Positions 56,353-64,000 of a stretch of 64,000 bases of DNA are shown piece after piece. The DNA is from Nocardioides sp. W7. Its GTDB lineage: Bacteria; Actinomycetota; Actinomycetes; Propionibacteriales; Nocardioidaceae. Location: NCBI RefSeq assembly GCF_022919075.1, contig NZ_CP095078.1:4960001-5024000 (forward strand), in the 5' to 3' direction. A model generated the notes under the pieces. The model made no database searches. It had not been told where the DNA came from and worked only from the letters and a program-made list of their open reading frames with translations. Made by a program: the position numbers and the translations under genes. Position 1 is the stretch's first letter, and each line of letters begins with the position of its first letter.

Positions 56353-58467
56353 TCACACACGGTCATCGACACTGTCCTCACTCGTCCGCGAGAGCTTGCT
56401 GGGCCACCAGATCCTCGAACCCAGCGACATCGTCAGTGCGGGAACCACGATGGACCGCACCAGCAAGGTGTCGATGAGCACGCCGACGGCGACCAGTATC
56501 CCAATCTCGACGAGCATGACGAGCGGCAGCGAGGCGAGCACCGCGAACGTCGCCGCCAGCACGACGCCGGCCGAGGTGATCACGCCACCTGTCACTGCGA
56601 GGCCCCGCTTCGTGCCATCGACAGTGCCGTGCCGGACGGCTTCCTCGCGTACCCGGGTCATCAAGAAGATGTTGTAGTCGACACCGAGCGCGACCAGGAA
56701 GAGGAACCCGATCAGGGGCACCGACGACTCCAACCCGGCGAATCCGAGCACATGGTCGAACAACAGGTTGCACAGTCCGAGGGCTCCGAAGTACGACACC
56801 ACGACGGTGGCGACCAGCACCAGCGGAGCCACGATCGCCCGTAGCAGGAGCCCGAGGATGGCGAGCACCACCAGCAGGATCAGCGGCATCACCAGATTGC
56901 GGTCGCTCTTGTTGGTCTCGGCCTCGTCGAGCTTTTCGGCACTCGGACCGCCGACCAGCGCGGCCTCACCGGCGACCTCGCGTACGTTCTCCCGAAGCTG
57001 CTTGATCGTTGCGGTCTCACCCGCGCTCTCTGGCGAGTCGACCGGGATCACCGAGATCTCCACCCAGTCGTCGCTGGTCCGGCCGATCTCGGCGCTGACA
57101 ACCCCCGACGTACTTTCGACGGCAGCCAGGACCTCACGGCTGTGGTCCGGTCGACTCATCACGGTCAGCGGCTGACCGCCCTGGTCGGGGTAGCGCGCTT
57201 CGATCAGCTTCGCCCCGGTCACCGACTCCGGTGTCGAACGGGCGAACTGGTCCAGCTGCGGAAGGGCGCTGTTGACACCAACGGTGCCCAGCGCGAGACC
57301 GCCCAGGATCACCAGCGGAACCGCCCAGCTGACGACGCGGCGGCGCGCGACCAGCTCGCCAAGCCGAGCCCACCGCGATCCGGATGCGCGTACCTCAGCC
57401 CCAAGTCGCGGCACGAACGGCCAGAAGACGCGGCGCCCGAGCACCACCAGCAGGGCCGGGAAGAGTGTCAGCATGACCAGCAATGCGGCCCCGATGCCCG
57501 CCGCACCCACCGGGCCGAGGCTACTGATGCTGTTGAGATCCGCGGCCAACAGGCACAACAGGCCGGCGACCACTGTCGCTGCCGAAGCGAGGATGGCCGG
57601 CCCGGCCCCACGCAGCGCCGCCAGCATCGCGTCGATGGGCCGTTCGTGGCGGTGCAGCTCCTCGCGGTAGCGAGACACGAGAAGCAAGGCGTAGTCGGTG
57701 CCCGCGCCGAAGACCAGGACGATCAGCAGCGCCGAGCTCATGCTCGTGATGGTGAAGTCGAAGATCTGGGTGAGTGCGTAAACGGTACCCATCGACGTGA
57801 TCGCCGCGACCCCGACCGAGGCGAGCGGGACCAGCCACAGCAGTGGACTGCGGTACGTCAGGATCAGCAGGAGCGCCACCACCACGGCAGTAGCGAGCAT
57901 CAACGTCGCATCGACGGCATCGAAGACCTCGTCCATGTCGGCCCCGAGCGCGGTCGGACCGGTGACATATGCGTTCAGGCCACTCGGCCGGTCGTCGAGA
58001 AGGGCACGCGTATCCGCAGTGGCGCCGGCCTCCTCGGCGACCGCATCACGGTCGAGCGGAAGCGCGTACATCAGGGCCGTGCCGTCGTCGGAGTCGACGA
58101 TCTCGGGCAGTGCGTCGGTGTCGTTGCCGAATCGCTCCGCCAGCTCGGACTGGCCGCGTTCGACCGCCTCCCGATCGCCCGACTGGAGGCCGCCCGGTCG
58201 TTCGTACACGACCATGAGCAGGCCGTTCTCGCCGCCGGGCAGGCCGGCCTCGGCCTGGAGCACCTTGGTCGACTGGGCGCTGGCCGGCAAGTAGTCGGCC
58301 TGCCCGTCGCGGGTCACCGAGTCGAGTTTGCCGGCGAGTGAGTAGGCGCCCACCAGCAGCCCGATCCACACGGCCACCATGAGCCAGGGCAGCAGGGTCT
58401 TGGTCCGTGATCTCTTCGGCCTCTTGTCGGCACCGGTGTGGTCAGGCGCCGTTAGTTCAGTGGTCAT
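56353..58467 (-). CDS. MMPL family RND transporter
   Basis: A 704-residue transporter with about 12 membrane segments in two halves (one segment, an extracytoplasmic domain, five segments; then the same again). AGTDYALLLVSRYREELHRHERPIDAM and GVDYNIFLMTRVREEAVRHGT are the paired GxxxDY motifs for proton use in the MMPL family. Such proteins export lipids, siderophores or drugs. The ATG at 58467 was chosen; a GTG three codons earlier is possible. A 12+2+12-bp palindrome upstream suggests repression. It is the first gene of an operon with a kinase and regulator. Confidence 0.92.
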   Translation of the reverse strand: MTTELTAPDHTGADKRPKRSRTKTLLPWLMVAVWIGLLVGAYSLAGKLDSVTRDGQADYLPASAQSTKVLQAEAGLPGGENGLLMVVYERPGGLQSGDREAVERGQSELAERFGNDTDALPEIVDSDDGTALMYALPLDRDAVAEEAGATADTRALLDDRPSGLNAYVTGPTALGADMDEVFDAVDATLMLATAVVVALLLILTYRSPLLWLVPLASVGVAAITSMGTVYALTQIFDFTITSMSSALLIVLVFGAGTDYALLLVSRYREELHRHERPIDAMLAALRGAGPAILASAATVVAGLLCLLAADLNSISSLGPVGAAGIGAALLVMLTLFPALLVVLGRRVFWPFVPRLGAEVRASGSRWARLGELVARRRVVSWAVPLVILGGLALGTVGVNSALPQLDQFARSTPESVTGAKLIEARYPDQGGQPLTVMSRPDHSREVLAAVESTSGVVSAEIGRTSDDWVEISVIPVDSPESAGETATIKQLRENVREVAGEAALVGGPSAEKLDEAETNKSDRNLVMPLILLVVLAILGLLLRAIVAPLVLVATVVVSYFGALGLCNLLFDHVLGFAGLESSVPLIGFLFLVALGVDYNIFLMTRVREEAVRHGTVDGTKRGLAVTGGVITSAGVVLAATFAVLASLPLVMLVEIGILVAVGVLIDTLLVRSIVVPALTMSLGSRIWWPSKLSRTSEDSVDDRV

Positions 58468-58522
58468 GGCGATCACGCTGTCAAGCAGGCGGGGCTGACG
58501 CGTCTGGCCACGGCAGACACTT

Positions 58523-58548
58523 CGCCGTACTCCGTGCGGAGTACGGCG
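58523..58548. promoter_or_regulatory. 26-bp palindrome upstream of the MMPL operon
   Basis: CGCCGTACTCCG-TG-CGGAGTACGGCG has perfect 12-bp arms and a 2-bp centre. It lies 56 bp upstream of the MMPL start. The shape is that of a TetR-family operator, but no TetR gene is adjacent; one may have been lost from the decayed region next to it. Confidence 0.7.
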
Positions 58549-58550
58549 GG

Positions 58551-58578
58551 CGGCTGGCGGCTGGCGGCTGGCGGCTCG
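58551..58578. repeat. Tandem heptamer repeat
   Basis: CGGCTGG is repeated three times without spacing (58551-58571) and followed by a changed fourth copy (CGGCTCG). It begins 2 bp after the MMPL palindrome. Such short tandem runs may vary in copy number. Confidence 0.85.
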
Positions 58579-59346
58579 GGCCAGGCGACCAGGTCGGGTA
58601 GCTACGGCGGACGACAGAAGCTGCGGCCGGCGCAGGTGGCTGCCCAGAATCGCCCCTGGACCTGCCGCCCTCCAGGTTGGCTCCGGGCTGTTGCCTACCG
58701 CCGCGCCGCAGATCGAGCCCACCCTGGACGGTCATGAGCTGTTCGCCGAGGGCGCCAACCGTTGTCCGACCCGTCTGCGCCCCCTGCTGCATCTATCGAG
58801 GCGGTGGATCAGTGGAGCGCCCCTCAGGTGGCTCCGAGATCTCGGCATTCCCCGTCGCGGTGACGGTGCCGTCCCGTAGCCGTGGCTCCAGCTCCCCGAG
58901 CCGCTGGACAACGTGCTCGGCCCGTGACGCCCCGTTCCCCGGGACGAAGGTCGGCCAGCCGGTCGAGGTGCGGATGGTGCTCGTGCCGGCGACCATGGCG
59001 CTGCTCGGCAAGGCCAATTGGTGGCTCCCGACGTGGCTCGACCCGGGGACTGCCACGCCTGCGGGTCGAGAGCCACGAGCTGGAGGCGTCGTCCGATACG
59101 AGCCCGTCGACGACGACGCCCGCGAACGCACCACGTCGGCTTCGTGAGCATCTGGTCGAGGACCGCCCACACCCTGGCGATCGCGGACCTACCGCGGGTG
59201 GAGACCGGAGGGATCCAGATGATGGGGCCGGTTGAGAGGATCTGCTGGATGCACCGGCGTTAGCCCGCACTAGCCCGTTCTTCGACTCCGGTGGGATCAG
59301 ATCAGCCGCGGTCCGGGAGATAGCTTGGGATGGTTGCGCACATGCA
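58579..59346. other. Decayed region with no intact gene
   Basis: About 770 bp between the MMPL promoter region and the tRNA terminator. Open frames occur on both strands but change frame, lack start signals and show no family. The one recognisable part is the MMPL C-terminal remnant at 58947-59048 on the plus strand. Confidence 0.65.
58947..59048 (+). pseudogene. Remnant of an MMPL transporter C-terminus
   Basis: The translated piece KVGQPVEVRMVLVPATMALL followed by GKANWWLPTWLDPG is the typical last membrane segment and end of actinobacterial MMPL proteins (LVPAxMxLLGxxNWWLPxWL). Nothing upstream in this or the other frames continues the protein, and no start signal is present, so it is a relic. 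It is on the other strand from, and not the same as, the intact MMPL gene nearby, whose end differs. Confidence 0.72.
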
Positions 59347-59379
59347 AGAGGCCCTCACAGTCAGACTGTGAGGGCCTCT
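59347..59379 (-). terminator. Terminator hairpin after tRNA-fMet
   Basis: A perfect 14-bp stem (59347-59360 with 59366-59379) with a 5-nt loop, starting 9 bp past the 3' end of the tRNA on the minus strand. Confidence 0.85.
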
Positions 59380-59388
59380 CGACTTCTG

Positions 59389-59462
59389 TAGCGGGGGCAG
59401 GATTTGAACCTGCGACCTCTGGGTTATGAGCCCAGCGAGCTACCGAGCTGCTCCACCCCGCG
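59389..59462 (-). tRNA. Initiator tRNA-Met (CAT)
   Basis: Read on the minus strand, the gene begins CGCGGGG and has a D arm GAGCAGCTCGGTAGCTC, an anticodon stem CTGGG/CCCAG with loop CTCATAA (anticodon CAT) and a T arm GCAGGTTCAAATCCTGC, ending in CCCCGCTA without an encoded CCA. The unpaired first base (C1 against U72) and the three G:C pairs next to the anticodon loop mark it as the initiator form, used for fMet at start codons. A strong terminator follows. Confidence 0.95.
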
Positions 59463-59510
59463 CCGCTGAACAGAACATTACGACATGGGGGGTGGCACTC
59501 CAAATCGGGG

Positions 59511-62480
59511 TCACTCGGCGGCGGGTGACTCCTCAGTCGGCGCAGGCGAGGGCGTGATGCCCGAGAGCTCGACCGCGTCGTCGATCGCCTGCTGGGCCTT
59601 CTTCACGCCCGCCTCGTAGCCGGCGAGATTGCCCTCGGCGAGGGCGGCGTCGGCCTCGGCGAACGCGGCCTCGGCGCGGGCGAGCAGCGCGCGGATCCGC
59701 TCCTCGGTCGAGCCCTGGGGCTCCGTCGGCTGGTCGCCGGGTTCCCCCTCACCCTCGTCGCCGGGCGGCGGCGCCGAAATACCGGTGAGGGCGTCACCGA
59801 TCGCGTCGGTGAGGGTGGTGCCGATCCCGATCTCGTCGCCGATCGAGACCACGACGTACTGCAGGATCGGATAGCCGCCCGACGAGCCCACGCGGACCGC
59901 GTAGATCGGTTCGACGTGCATCAGGCCGTTCGCGATCGGCACCGTGAGGATGTTGCCGTAGGAGATCGGCGACTGGCCGGTCTCGAAGGCGCGCAAGCGG
60001 TCGCGCACGTTCTCGTCGGCGTTGATCTCGTTGGCGATCAGGCTCGGCCCGCTGGTGTTCTGGTCCTGCATCTGCAGCACCGTGATGGTGCCGTAGTCCT
60101 CCGACGTGGCATCCGAGTTCACCGTCGCGAAGGACGCGAGGTTGTTGCGACCGAACGGCACGAAGTTCGAGGTGAGCGACCACTGCCGGCCACCCTCGAT
60201 GGTCTCGCCGTCCTCACCCTCGACGCTGGGCACGTCGACGAACAGGCGGTACGGCGGCTGCAGGCTGTTTCCCTGCGTGTTCGGGTCCTCGGGGACCTGC
60301 CAGCGGTCGTTGCCCTGGTACCAGTCGCCGGCGTCGGTGACGTGGTAGCGGGCGAACTGGTAGCGCTGGACCTTGAACAGGTCCTCCGGGTAGCGGATGT
60401 GCTCGAGCAGCTCGGGAGACATCTCGTCCTTGTCGACGACCGTGCCGGGGAACGCCCCACGCCACGCCTTCAGGATCGGGTCGTCCTCGTCCCAGCCGTA
60501 GAGGGTCACCGTGCCGTCGTAGGCGTCCACGGTCGCCTTCACCGCGTTGCGCATGTAGTTGATCTCGTCGGTCGGCAGCGTCTGCAGCCCGGTGTCCTGC
60601 TGGAGCGAGTCGTCGGTCATCGTCTCGAACGACTCCTTCTCCGCACCCGGGTAGCGGTCGGTCGTCGTGTAGCCGTCGAGGATCCAGACGACCTTGCCGT
60701 CGACGATGGCCGGGTACGCGTCGTCGTCGATGGTCAGCCACGGGGCGACCTTCTCCACCCGCTCGCGCGGCGTCCGGTTGTAGATGACCTCGCTGTTGCC
60801 GTTCACCCGGCCGGAGAGCAGGAAGTTCGTCTCGCCGAACTTGATGCCGTACATCAGCTGGCGCAGCGTCGACCCGACCGGCACCCCACCGGCGCCGTCG
60901 TACGTCGTGGCCCGCTCCTGGTCGTCGGTGGCCCCGGCCAGGCCGAGCTCGACGCTCGCGTCGTCCTCGTCGGCCTTGCCGACCACGGAGTACTCCGGGC
61001 TGTCCTCGCCGAAGTAGATCCGGCTCTCGTAGCCGTCGGGACCGGCCGCACGGGTGAGCGCGTCCTGGTCGGCCCCTTGGTTGCCCTCAGCCCACTGCGT
61101 CTCGGTGCTCAGGGACTGGTTGTCCGTCCCGCGCTGGTTGGCGTAGGCCGCGATGATGCCGTTGCCGTGCGTGTAGACGGTGTGCAGGTTGGACCAGTTC
61201 TTGTCGTTGTCGTTCAGGTCGTCCTGGTTGAGCTCGCGCGCGCCGAGCACCAGCGCGCGCTCCTCGCCGTCGAGCTCGTAGCGGTCCACGTCGAGGACGT
61301 CCGCGACGGAGTAGTAGGCGCGACCCTGCTGGGTCTCCTGGAAGGTCCGGCTCACCAGCTGCGGGTCGACGAGCGGCACCGAGGTGGTCGCGGTTCCGAG
61401 CCCGGCCGCGTCCGACTCCGGATCGGATCCGGAGTACGGAGCGACGACGATGTCGTCGAGGTCGTACGCCGCCCGCGTCGCCTCGATGTTGCGCGCGATG
61501 TACTCCTCCTCCTTGTCCGCCTCGGAGGGCTTGACCTGGAACTGCTGCATGATCGCGGGCCAGATCATCCCGAGCAGGATCGCGGAGACCGCGAGCAGCG
61601 CGATGCCGACCGAGGGCAGCATCCAGGTACGCCGCCACACGTTGACGAAGAAGAGCACGGCACAGATGACCGCGATGCCGATCAGGATGTTCTTGGAGGG
61701 CAGCACGGCGTTCGCGTCGGTGTACTTCACGCCGTCGAACAGGCCGCCGGACTGGTAGGCGACGTCGAAGCGGTCCAGCCAGTAGTCGAGCCCCTTGACC
61801 AGCACGAACAGGCCGACGAGCACCGAGAGCTGCGCCTGGGCCGCGCCCGAGAGCCGGTCCCCCGGCGACTGCAGGCGGATCCCGCCGTACAGGTAGTTGA
61901 CGACCAGGGAGGCGATCAGCGAGACGACGAGGACCGCCATCGCGAAGTCGACGAGGAAGTGCAGCCACGGGAGGTCGAAGACGAAGAACCCGATGTCACG
62001 GCCGAACTCCGCGTCCTCCTGGTCGAAGTCGACCCCGTTGCGCCACAGCAGGTAGTTGCGCCACTGGCCGACGCCGGACGTGCCCGCGAAGACGCCGAGC
62101 ACCACCGAGATGCCGACCAGCAGCCAGGTGCGGATCGGGGTGACCGCCTCGCGGTAGCGGTCCAGCCCGGTCTGCTCCGGGGAGTTCGGGTGGAACAGCG
62201 GCCGGGTGCGGTAGGCGACGTACATGCTCGCGCCGACCGCGAGCGCCATCACCACGCCGAACACCAGGAACAGGGCGACCCGGGTCCAGAGCAGGGTCGA
62301 GAACACGTCGCCGTAGCCGGTGTCGTTGAACCACAGCCGGTCGGTGTAGATCGAGGCGAAGGTGGTCAGACCGAAGAACGCCAGGACCAGCACCACCGCT
62401 GTGACGATCAGGGCGCGGGATCGTGCGCTGCGCGGCGGTGGCGCCGTGTCGCGCGGGTCCTGGTCGAAGAGCTCACTCAC
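59511..62480 (-). CDS. UPF0182 family large membrane protein (Rv3193c-like)
   Basis: A 989-residue protein. About seven membrane segments lie in the first 340 residues, starting ALIVTAVVLVLAFFGLTTFASIYTDRLWFND; the central 500 residues are an extracytoplasmic domain with NWSNLHTVYTHGNGIIAAY, PRIYFGE-like and YAVRVGSSGGYPILQYVVVS stretches typical of the family; and the last 80 residues are Glu/Pro/Ala-rich. The GTG start overlaps the upstream stop by 4 nt (GTGA). The role is unknown. The order with the PDZ protease matches Rv3193c-Rv3194c. Confidence 0.92.
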   Translation of the reverse strand: MSELFDQDPRDTAPPPRSARSRALIVTAVVLVLAFFGLTTFASIYTDRLWFNDTGYGDVFSTLLWTRVALFLVFGVVMALAVGASMYVAYRTRPLFHPNSPEQTGLDRYREAVTPIRTWLLVGISVVLGVFAGTSGVGQWRNYLLWRNGVDFDQEDAEFGRDIGFFVFDLPWLHFLVDFAMAVLVVSLIASLVVNYLYGGIRLQSPGDRLSGAAQAQLSVLVGLFVLVKGLDYWLDRFDVAYQSGGLFDGVKYTDANAVLPSKNILIGIAVICAVLFFVNVWRRTWMLPSVGIALLAVSAILLGMIWPAIMQQFQVKPSEADKEEEYIARNIEATRAAYDLDDIVVAPYSGSDPESDAAGLGTATTSVPLVDPQLVSRTFQETQQGRAYYSVADVLDVDRYELDGEERALVLGARELNQDDLNDNDKNWSNLHTVYTHGNGIIAAYANQRGTDNQSLSTETQWAEGNQGADQDALTRAAGPDGYESRIYFGEDSPEYSVVGKADEDDASVELGLAGATDDQERATTYDGAGGVPVGSTLRQLMYGIKFGETNFLLSGRVNGNSEVIYNRTPRERVEKVAPWLTIDDDAYPAIVDGKVVWILDGYTTTDRYPGAEKESFETMTDDSLQQDTGLQTLPTDEINYMRNAVKATVDAYDGTVTLYGWDEDDPILKAWRGAFPGTVVDKDEMSPELLEHIRYPEDLFKVQRYQFARYHVTDAGDWYQGNDRWQVPEDPNTQGNSLQPPYRLFVDVPSVEGEDGETIEGGRQWSLTSNFVPFGRNNLASFATVNSDATSEDYGTITVLQMQDQNTSGPSLIANEINADENVRDRLRAFETGQSPISYGNILTVPIANGLMHVEPIYAVRVGSSGGYPILQYVVVSIGDEIGIGTTLTDAIGDALTGISAPPPGDEGEGEPGDQPTEPQGSTEERIRALLARAEAAFAEADAALAEGNLAGYEAGVKKAQQAIDDAVELSGITPSPAPTEESPAAE

Positions 62481-63055
62481 TGGTCTACCTCGGGTCCTTC
62501 GGGGTCGTCGTGCAGGGTGTCCACCAGCAGCGCGAGCAGGCCGGGGACGAGATCGGAGCCGCCGACGACGGACTGGGCGTCGTCGTGGGCACGCAGTCGG
62601 AGGGCACAGTACGTCGAGCCGGCGCGGGTCACACCGGCCACGATCCGCACCTCCTGGCGGTCGGGGTGCTCGCGGGCGAACTCCTCCGCGCTGGTGGGGT
62701 CGTCGGGAATCGCGTCGTCGGCCCCGGGGGGCAGCACCAGCCGCTCCACGACGGCGGCGCAGCCGGCCACGCCGGGCGGCCAGGTGATCGACTCCAGCAG
62801 CTGCTCCAGCAGCTGGCCCGGCGTCAGCTGGTCCTGCTCGACGGGGGTCAGCGACCCCTGGGCGGAGGCGGCGTCCAGGCCCATCAGCGAGGCGAGCGCG
62901 GGCTCGCGCTCGACCAGCTGGGCGGTGTCGACGAGCGCGTAGAGCCGGGCGGGCTGGTCCCAGCCACCCTCGGCGATGTGCGACTCGATCTCGAGGACCG
63001 CCGCGGCGAGCGCGGGATCGACGTCGAAGTCACTGGTGTCGGTCGGAGAGGTCAT
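62477..63055 (-). CDS. PPA1309-type conserved actinobacterial protein
   Basis: A 192-residue acidic, soluble protein. LAAAVLEIESHIAEGGWDQPARLYALVDTAQLVEREP at the start and WPPGVAGCAAVVERLVLPPGADDAIPDDP in the middle are the features that I associate with the PPA1309 family, which is found between the PDZ protease and UPF0182 genes in many actinobacteria. The function is unknown. The ATG is one base after the protease stop. Confidence 0.8.
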   Translation of the reverse strand: MTSPTDTSDFDVDPALAAAVLEIESHIAEGGWDQPARLYALVDTAQLVEREPALASLMGLDAASAQGSLTPVEQDQLTPGQLLEQLLESITWPPGVAGCAAVVERLVLPPGADDAIPDDPTSAEEFAREHPDRQEVRIVAGVTRAGSTYCALRLRAHDDAQSVVGGSDLVPGLLALLVDTLHDDPEGPEVDQ

Positions 63056-63056
63056 G

Positions 63057-64000
63057 TCAGGGGGCCTCGCAGCTCGGGAGGTCGGAGTCGGGGTCGGCGG
63101 CCCAGGCCTCGATGGCCTCGCGGGCGTCGTGCATGGTGTCGGCCTTGACCAGGCGCAGGCCGGGCCGCTCGACGCGCAGGGCCTCGTCGCAGTTGTCCGG
63201 CGGCACCAGGAACAGGTCGGCGCCGTCGGTGCGGGCGCCGGCGATCTTCTGCTCGATCCCGCCGATCGGGCCCACGCTGCCGTCGGCGGAGATGGTGCCG
63301 GTGCCGGCGACATCGTGGCCGTCGGTGAGCGGGCCCGGGGTGAGGGTGTCGTAGATGGCCAGCGAGAACATCAGCCCCGCGCTCGGTCCGCCGATCGCGG
63401 GGTCGATGTTGACCGAGACGTCGAACGGGAAGCGGTACGCCGGCCCCAGGCTGATGCCGATCTGCCGGGTTCCCTCCACCAGCTTCGGCGTCACCCGCAC
63501 GGTGATGCGCTTCCCGGCCCGCAGCACCTTGAACGCGACCGGCTCGTCACCCGCCGCCTGCACGGCCGAGGTGACCTGCGCACTGTCGGTGATCCGCTGA
63601 CCGTCGACGGCCAGGAGCAGGTCGCGGACCTGGAGGGCGCCGTCGGCGGGCATGCCCTTCTCGACGTACGACACCCCGAGCTCGGGCTCGACCTTCTCCC
63701 CCATCTCGGCGAGCGCGACGGCGGTCGCGGTGTCCTGCGAGGTGACCATGTCGACGGCGCCCTCGCGCTCGTCCTGCTCGCGGGTCTGGCCGTCGGGGTG
63801 CACGACGTCGTAGGGGTAGACCGCGTCGTCGTCGTCGAGCCAGGTGGCGATCAGCTCCGGCAGCCGCTTCTCGCCGTCCGGGCCCGCGAGCGAGACGTAC
63901 ACCGTGGTCATCCGCAGGTGGCCTCCGTCGCGGTACGTCGGGTGGCCCGTGACCGAGATGATCTCCCGGTCACCGTCCTTGCCCAGCACGTCGACAGTCA
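63057..64000 (-). CDS. PDZ and Lon-type (S16) serine protease, YlbL/Rv3194c-like; 5' end outside window
   Basis: The C-terminal 314 codons of a membrane-anchored protease. A PDZ domain (about YVEKGMPADGALQVRDLLLAVDGQRI to KVLRAGKRITV) is followed by the Lon catalytic domain: the nucleophile in GGPSAGLMFSLAIYD and the Lys in GGIEQKIAGARTDGAD form the Ser/Lys dyad. The N-terminal membrane anchor lies beyond base 64000. Homologs in Bacillus (YlbL) and Mycobacterium act in the cell envelope. It is the first gene of the operon with PPA1309 and UPF0182 genes. Confidence 0.93.
   Translation of the reverse strand, partial: TVDVLGKDGDREIISVTGHPTYRDGGHLRMTTVYVSLAGPDGEKRLPELIATWLDDDDAVYPYDVVHPDGQTREQDEREGAVDMVTSQDTATAVALAEMGEKVEPELGVSYVEKGMPADGALQVRDLLLAVDGQRITDSAQVTSAVQAAGDEPVAFKVLRAGKRITVRVTPKLVEGTRQIGISLGPAYRFPFDVSVNIDPAIGGPSAGLMFSLAIYDTLTPGPLTDGHDVAGTGTISADGSVGPIGGIEQKIAGARTDGADLFLVPPDNCDEALRVERPGLRLVKADTMHDAREAIEAWAADPDSDLPSCEAP

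Noticed and set aside
59916..62942. Open frame of about 1000 codons on the plus strand, antisense to UPF0182
   Set aside because: Its composition (repeated Val, Gly, Asp, Arg, His) is that of a reversed G+C-rich gene, no domain is seen and the minus-strand protein has clear family features.

Overview
The window is high-G+C actinobacterial DNA, most likely from Nocardioidaceae (Nocardioides or a close relative). Pointers are a WhiB1 regulator, a SigR/RsrA thiol-stress pair with a zinc anti-sigma factor, the 24-residue ribosomal protein bL37, a nickel superoxide dismutase, a PPA1309-type gene, and many genes whose start codon lies 6-8 nt after a TANNNT box, as expected for leaderless transcripts. 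Most genes are housekeeping; about 39-59 kb is accessory and metabolic. I saw no insertion sequence, prophage or CRISPR array.

Layout. 0-3.5 kb: the end of a cytochrome P450, then an acyl desaturase with its ferredoxin-reductase partner (DesA3/Rv3230c type) and a divergent TetR regulator, with two palindromes between them. 3.4-9.5 kb: a five-gene minus-strand operon with an NhaC-type antiporter, an arginine/ornithine-type antiporter, arginine deiminase, a two-domain META lipoprotein and a flippase-like membrane protein. 9.5-12.4 kb: malic enzyme, a zinc-type alcohol dehydrogenase relative and an SDR. 12.5-13.4 kb: Ni-SOD and its divergent maturation protease. 13.6-15.5 kb: an unusual 644-residue protein with a deaminase-type HAE...PCxxC signature, the best candidate for something undescribed. 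15.7-30.2 kb: RsbW/SigF, whiB1 with a CRP-like operator, pdtaS, a DUF2785 protein, a ThDP enzyme, bL37, rsrA-sigR, a Tex30-like hydrolase, HMCES/YedK, a hipBA toxin-antitoxin pair, DoxX, aroA and rsgA. Much of this order matches Rv3217c-Rv3230c of Mycobacterium tuberculosis. 30.2-38.9 kb: a tandem/inverted repeat cluster, DUF2231, hisN, a CBS protein, lepB, an FKBP, a lactate 2-monooxygenase-like enzyme, S4 and DUF445 proteins, a cytidylyltransferase, a secreted metalloprotease-like protein and HU.

39-59 kb: a TetR gene with a maleate-isomerase-like enzyme, converging on a LysE exporter, a Dabb protein and a second isomerase paralog; an LLM/SnoaL pair; then a tightly overlapped eight-gene, 10-kb operon with a peptide-type ABC transporter, an NtaA/DszA-type LLM monooxygenase, two DszC-like flavoproteins and an aldo-keto reductase. 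This operon probably imports and oxidises an organosulfur or similar compound. It is followed by an MMPL transporter with a NarL-type two-component system, a decayed segment holding an MMPL C-terminal remnant, and an initiator tRNA-Met gene. 59.5-64 kb: UPF0182, a PPA1309-type protein and a PDZ/Lon-type protease that runs off the window.

Starts were chosen from Shine-Dalgarno sequences, 1-4 nt start/stop overlaps and leaderless -10 boxes. Family assignments rest on motifs read by eye, with no database search.
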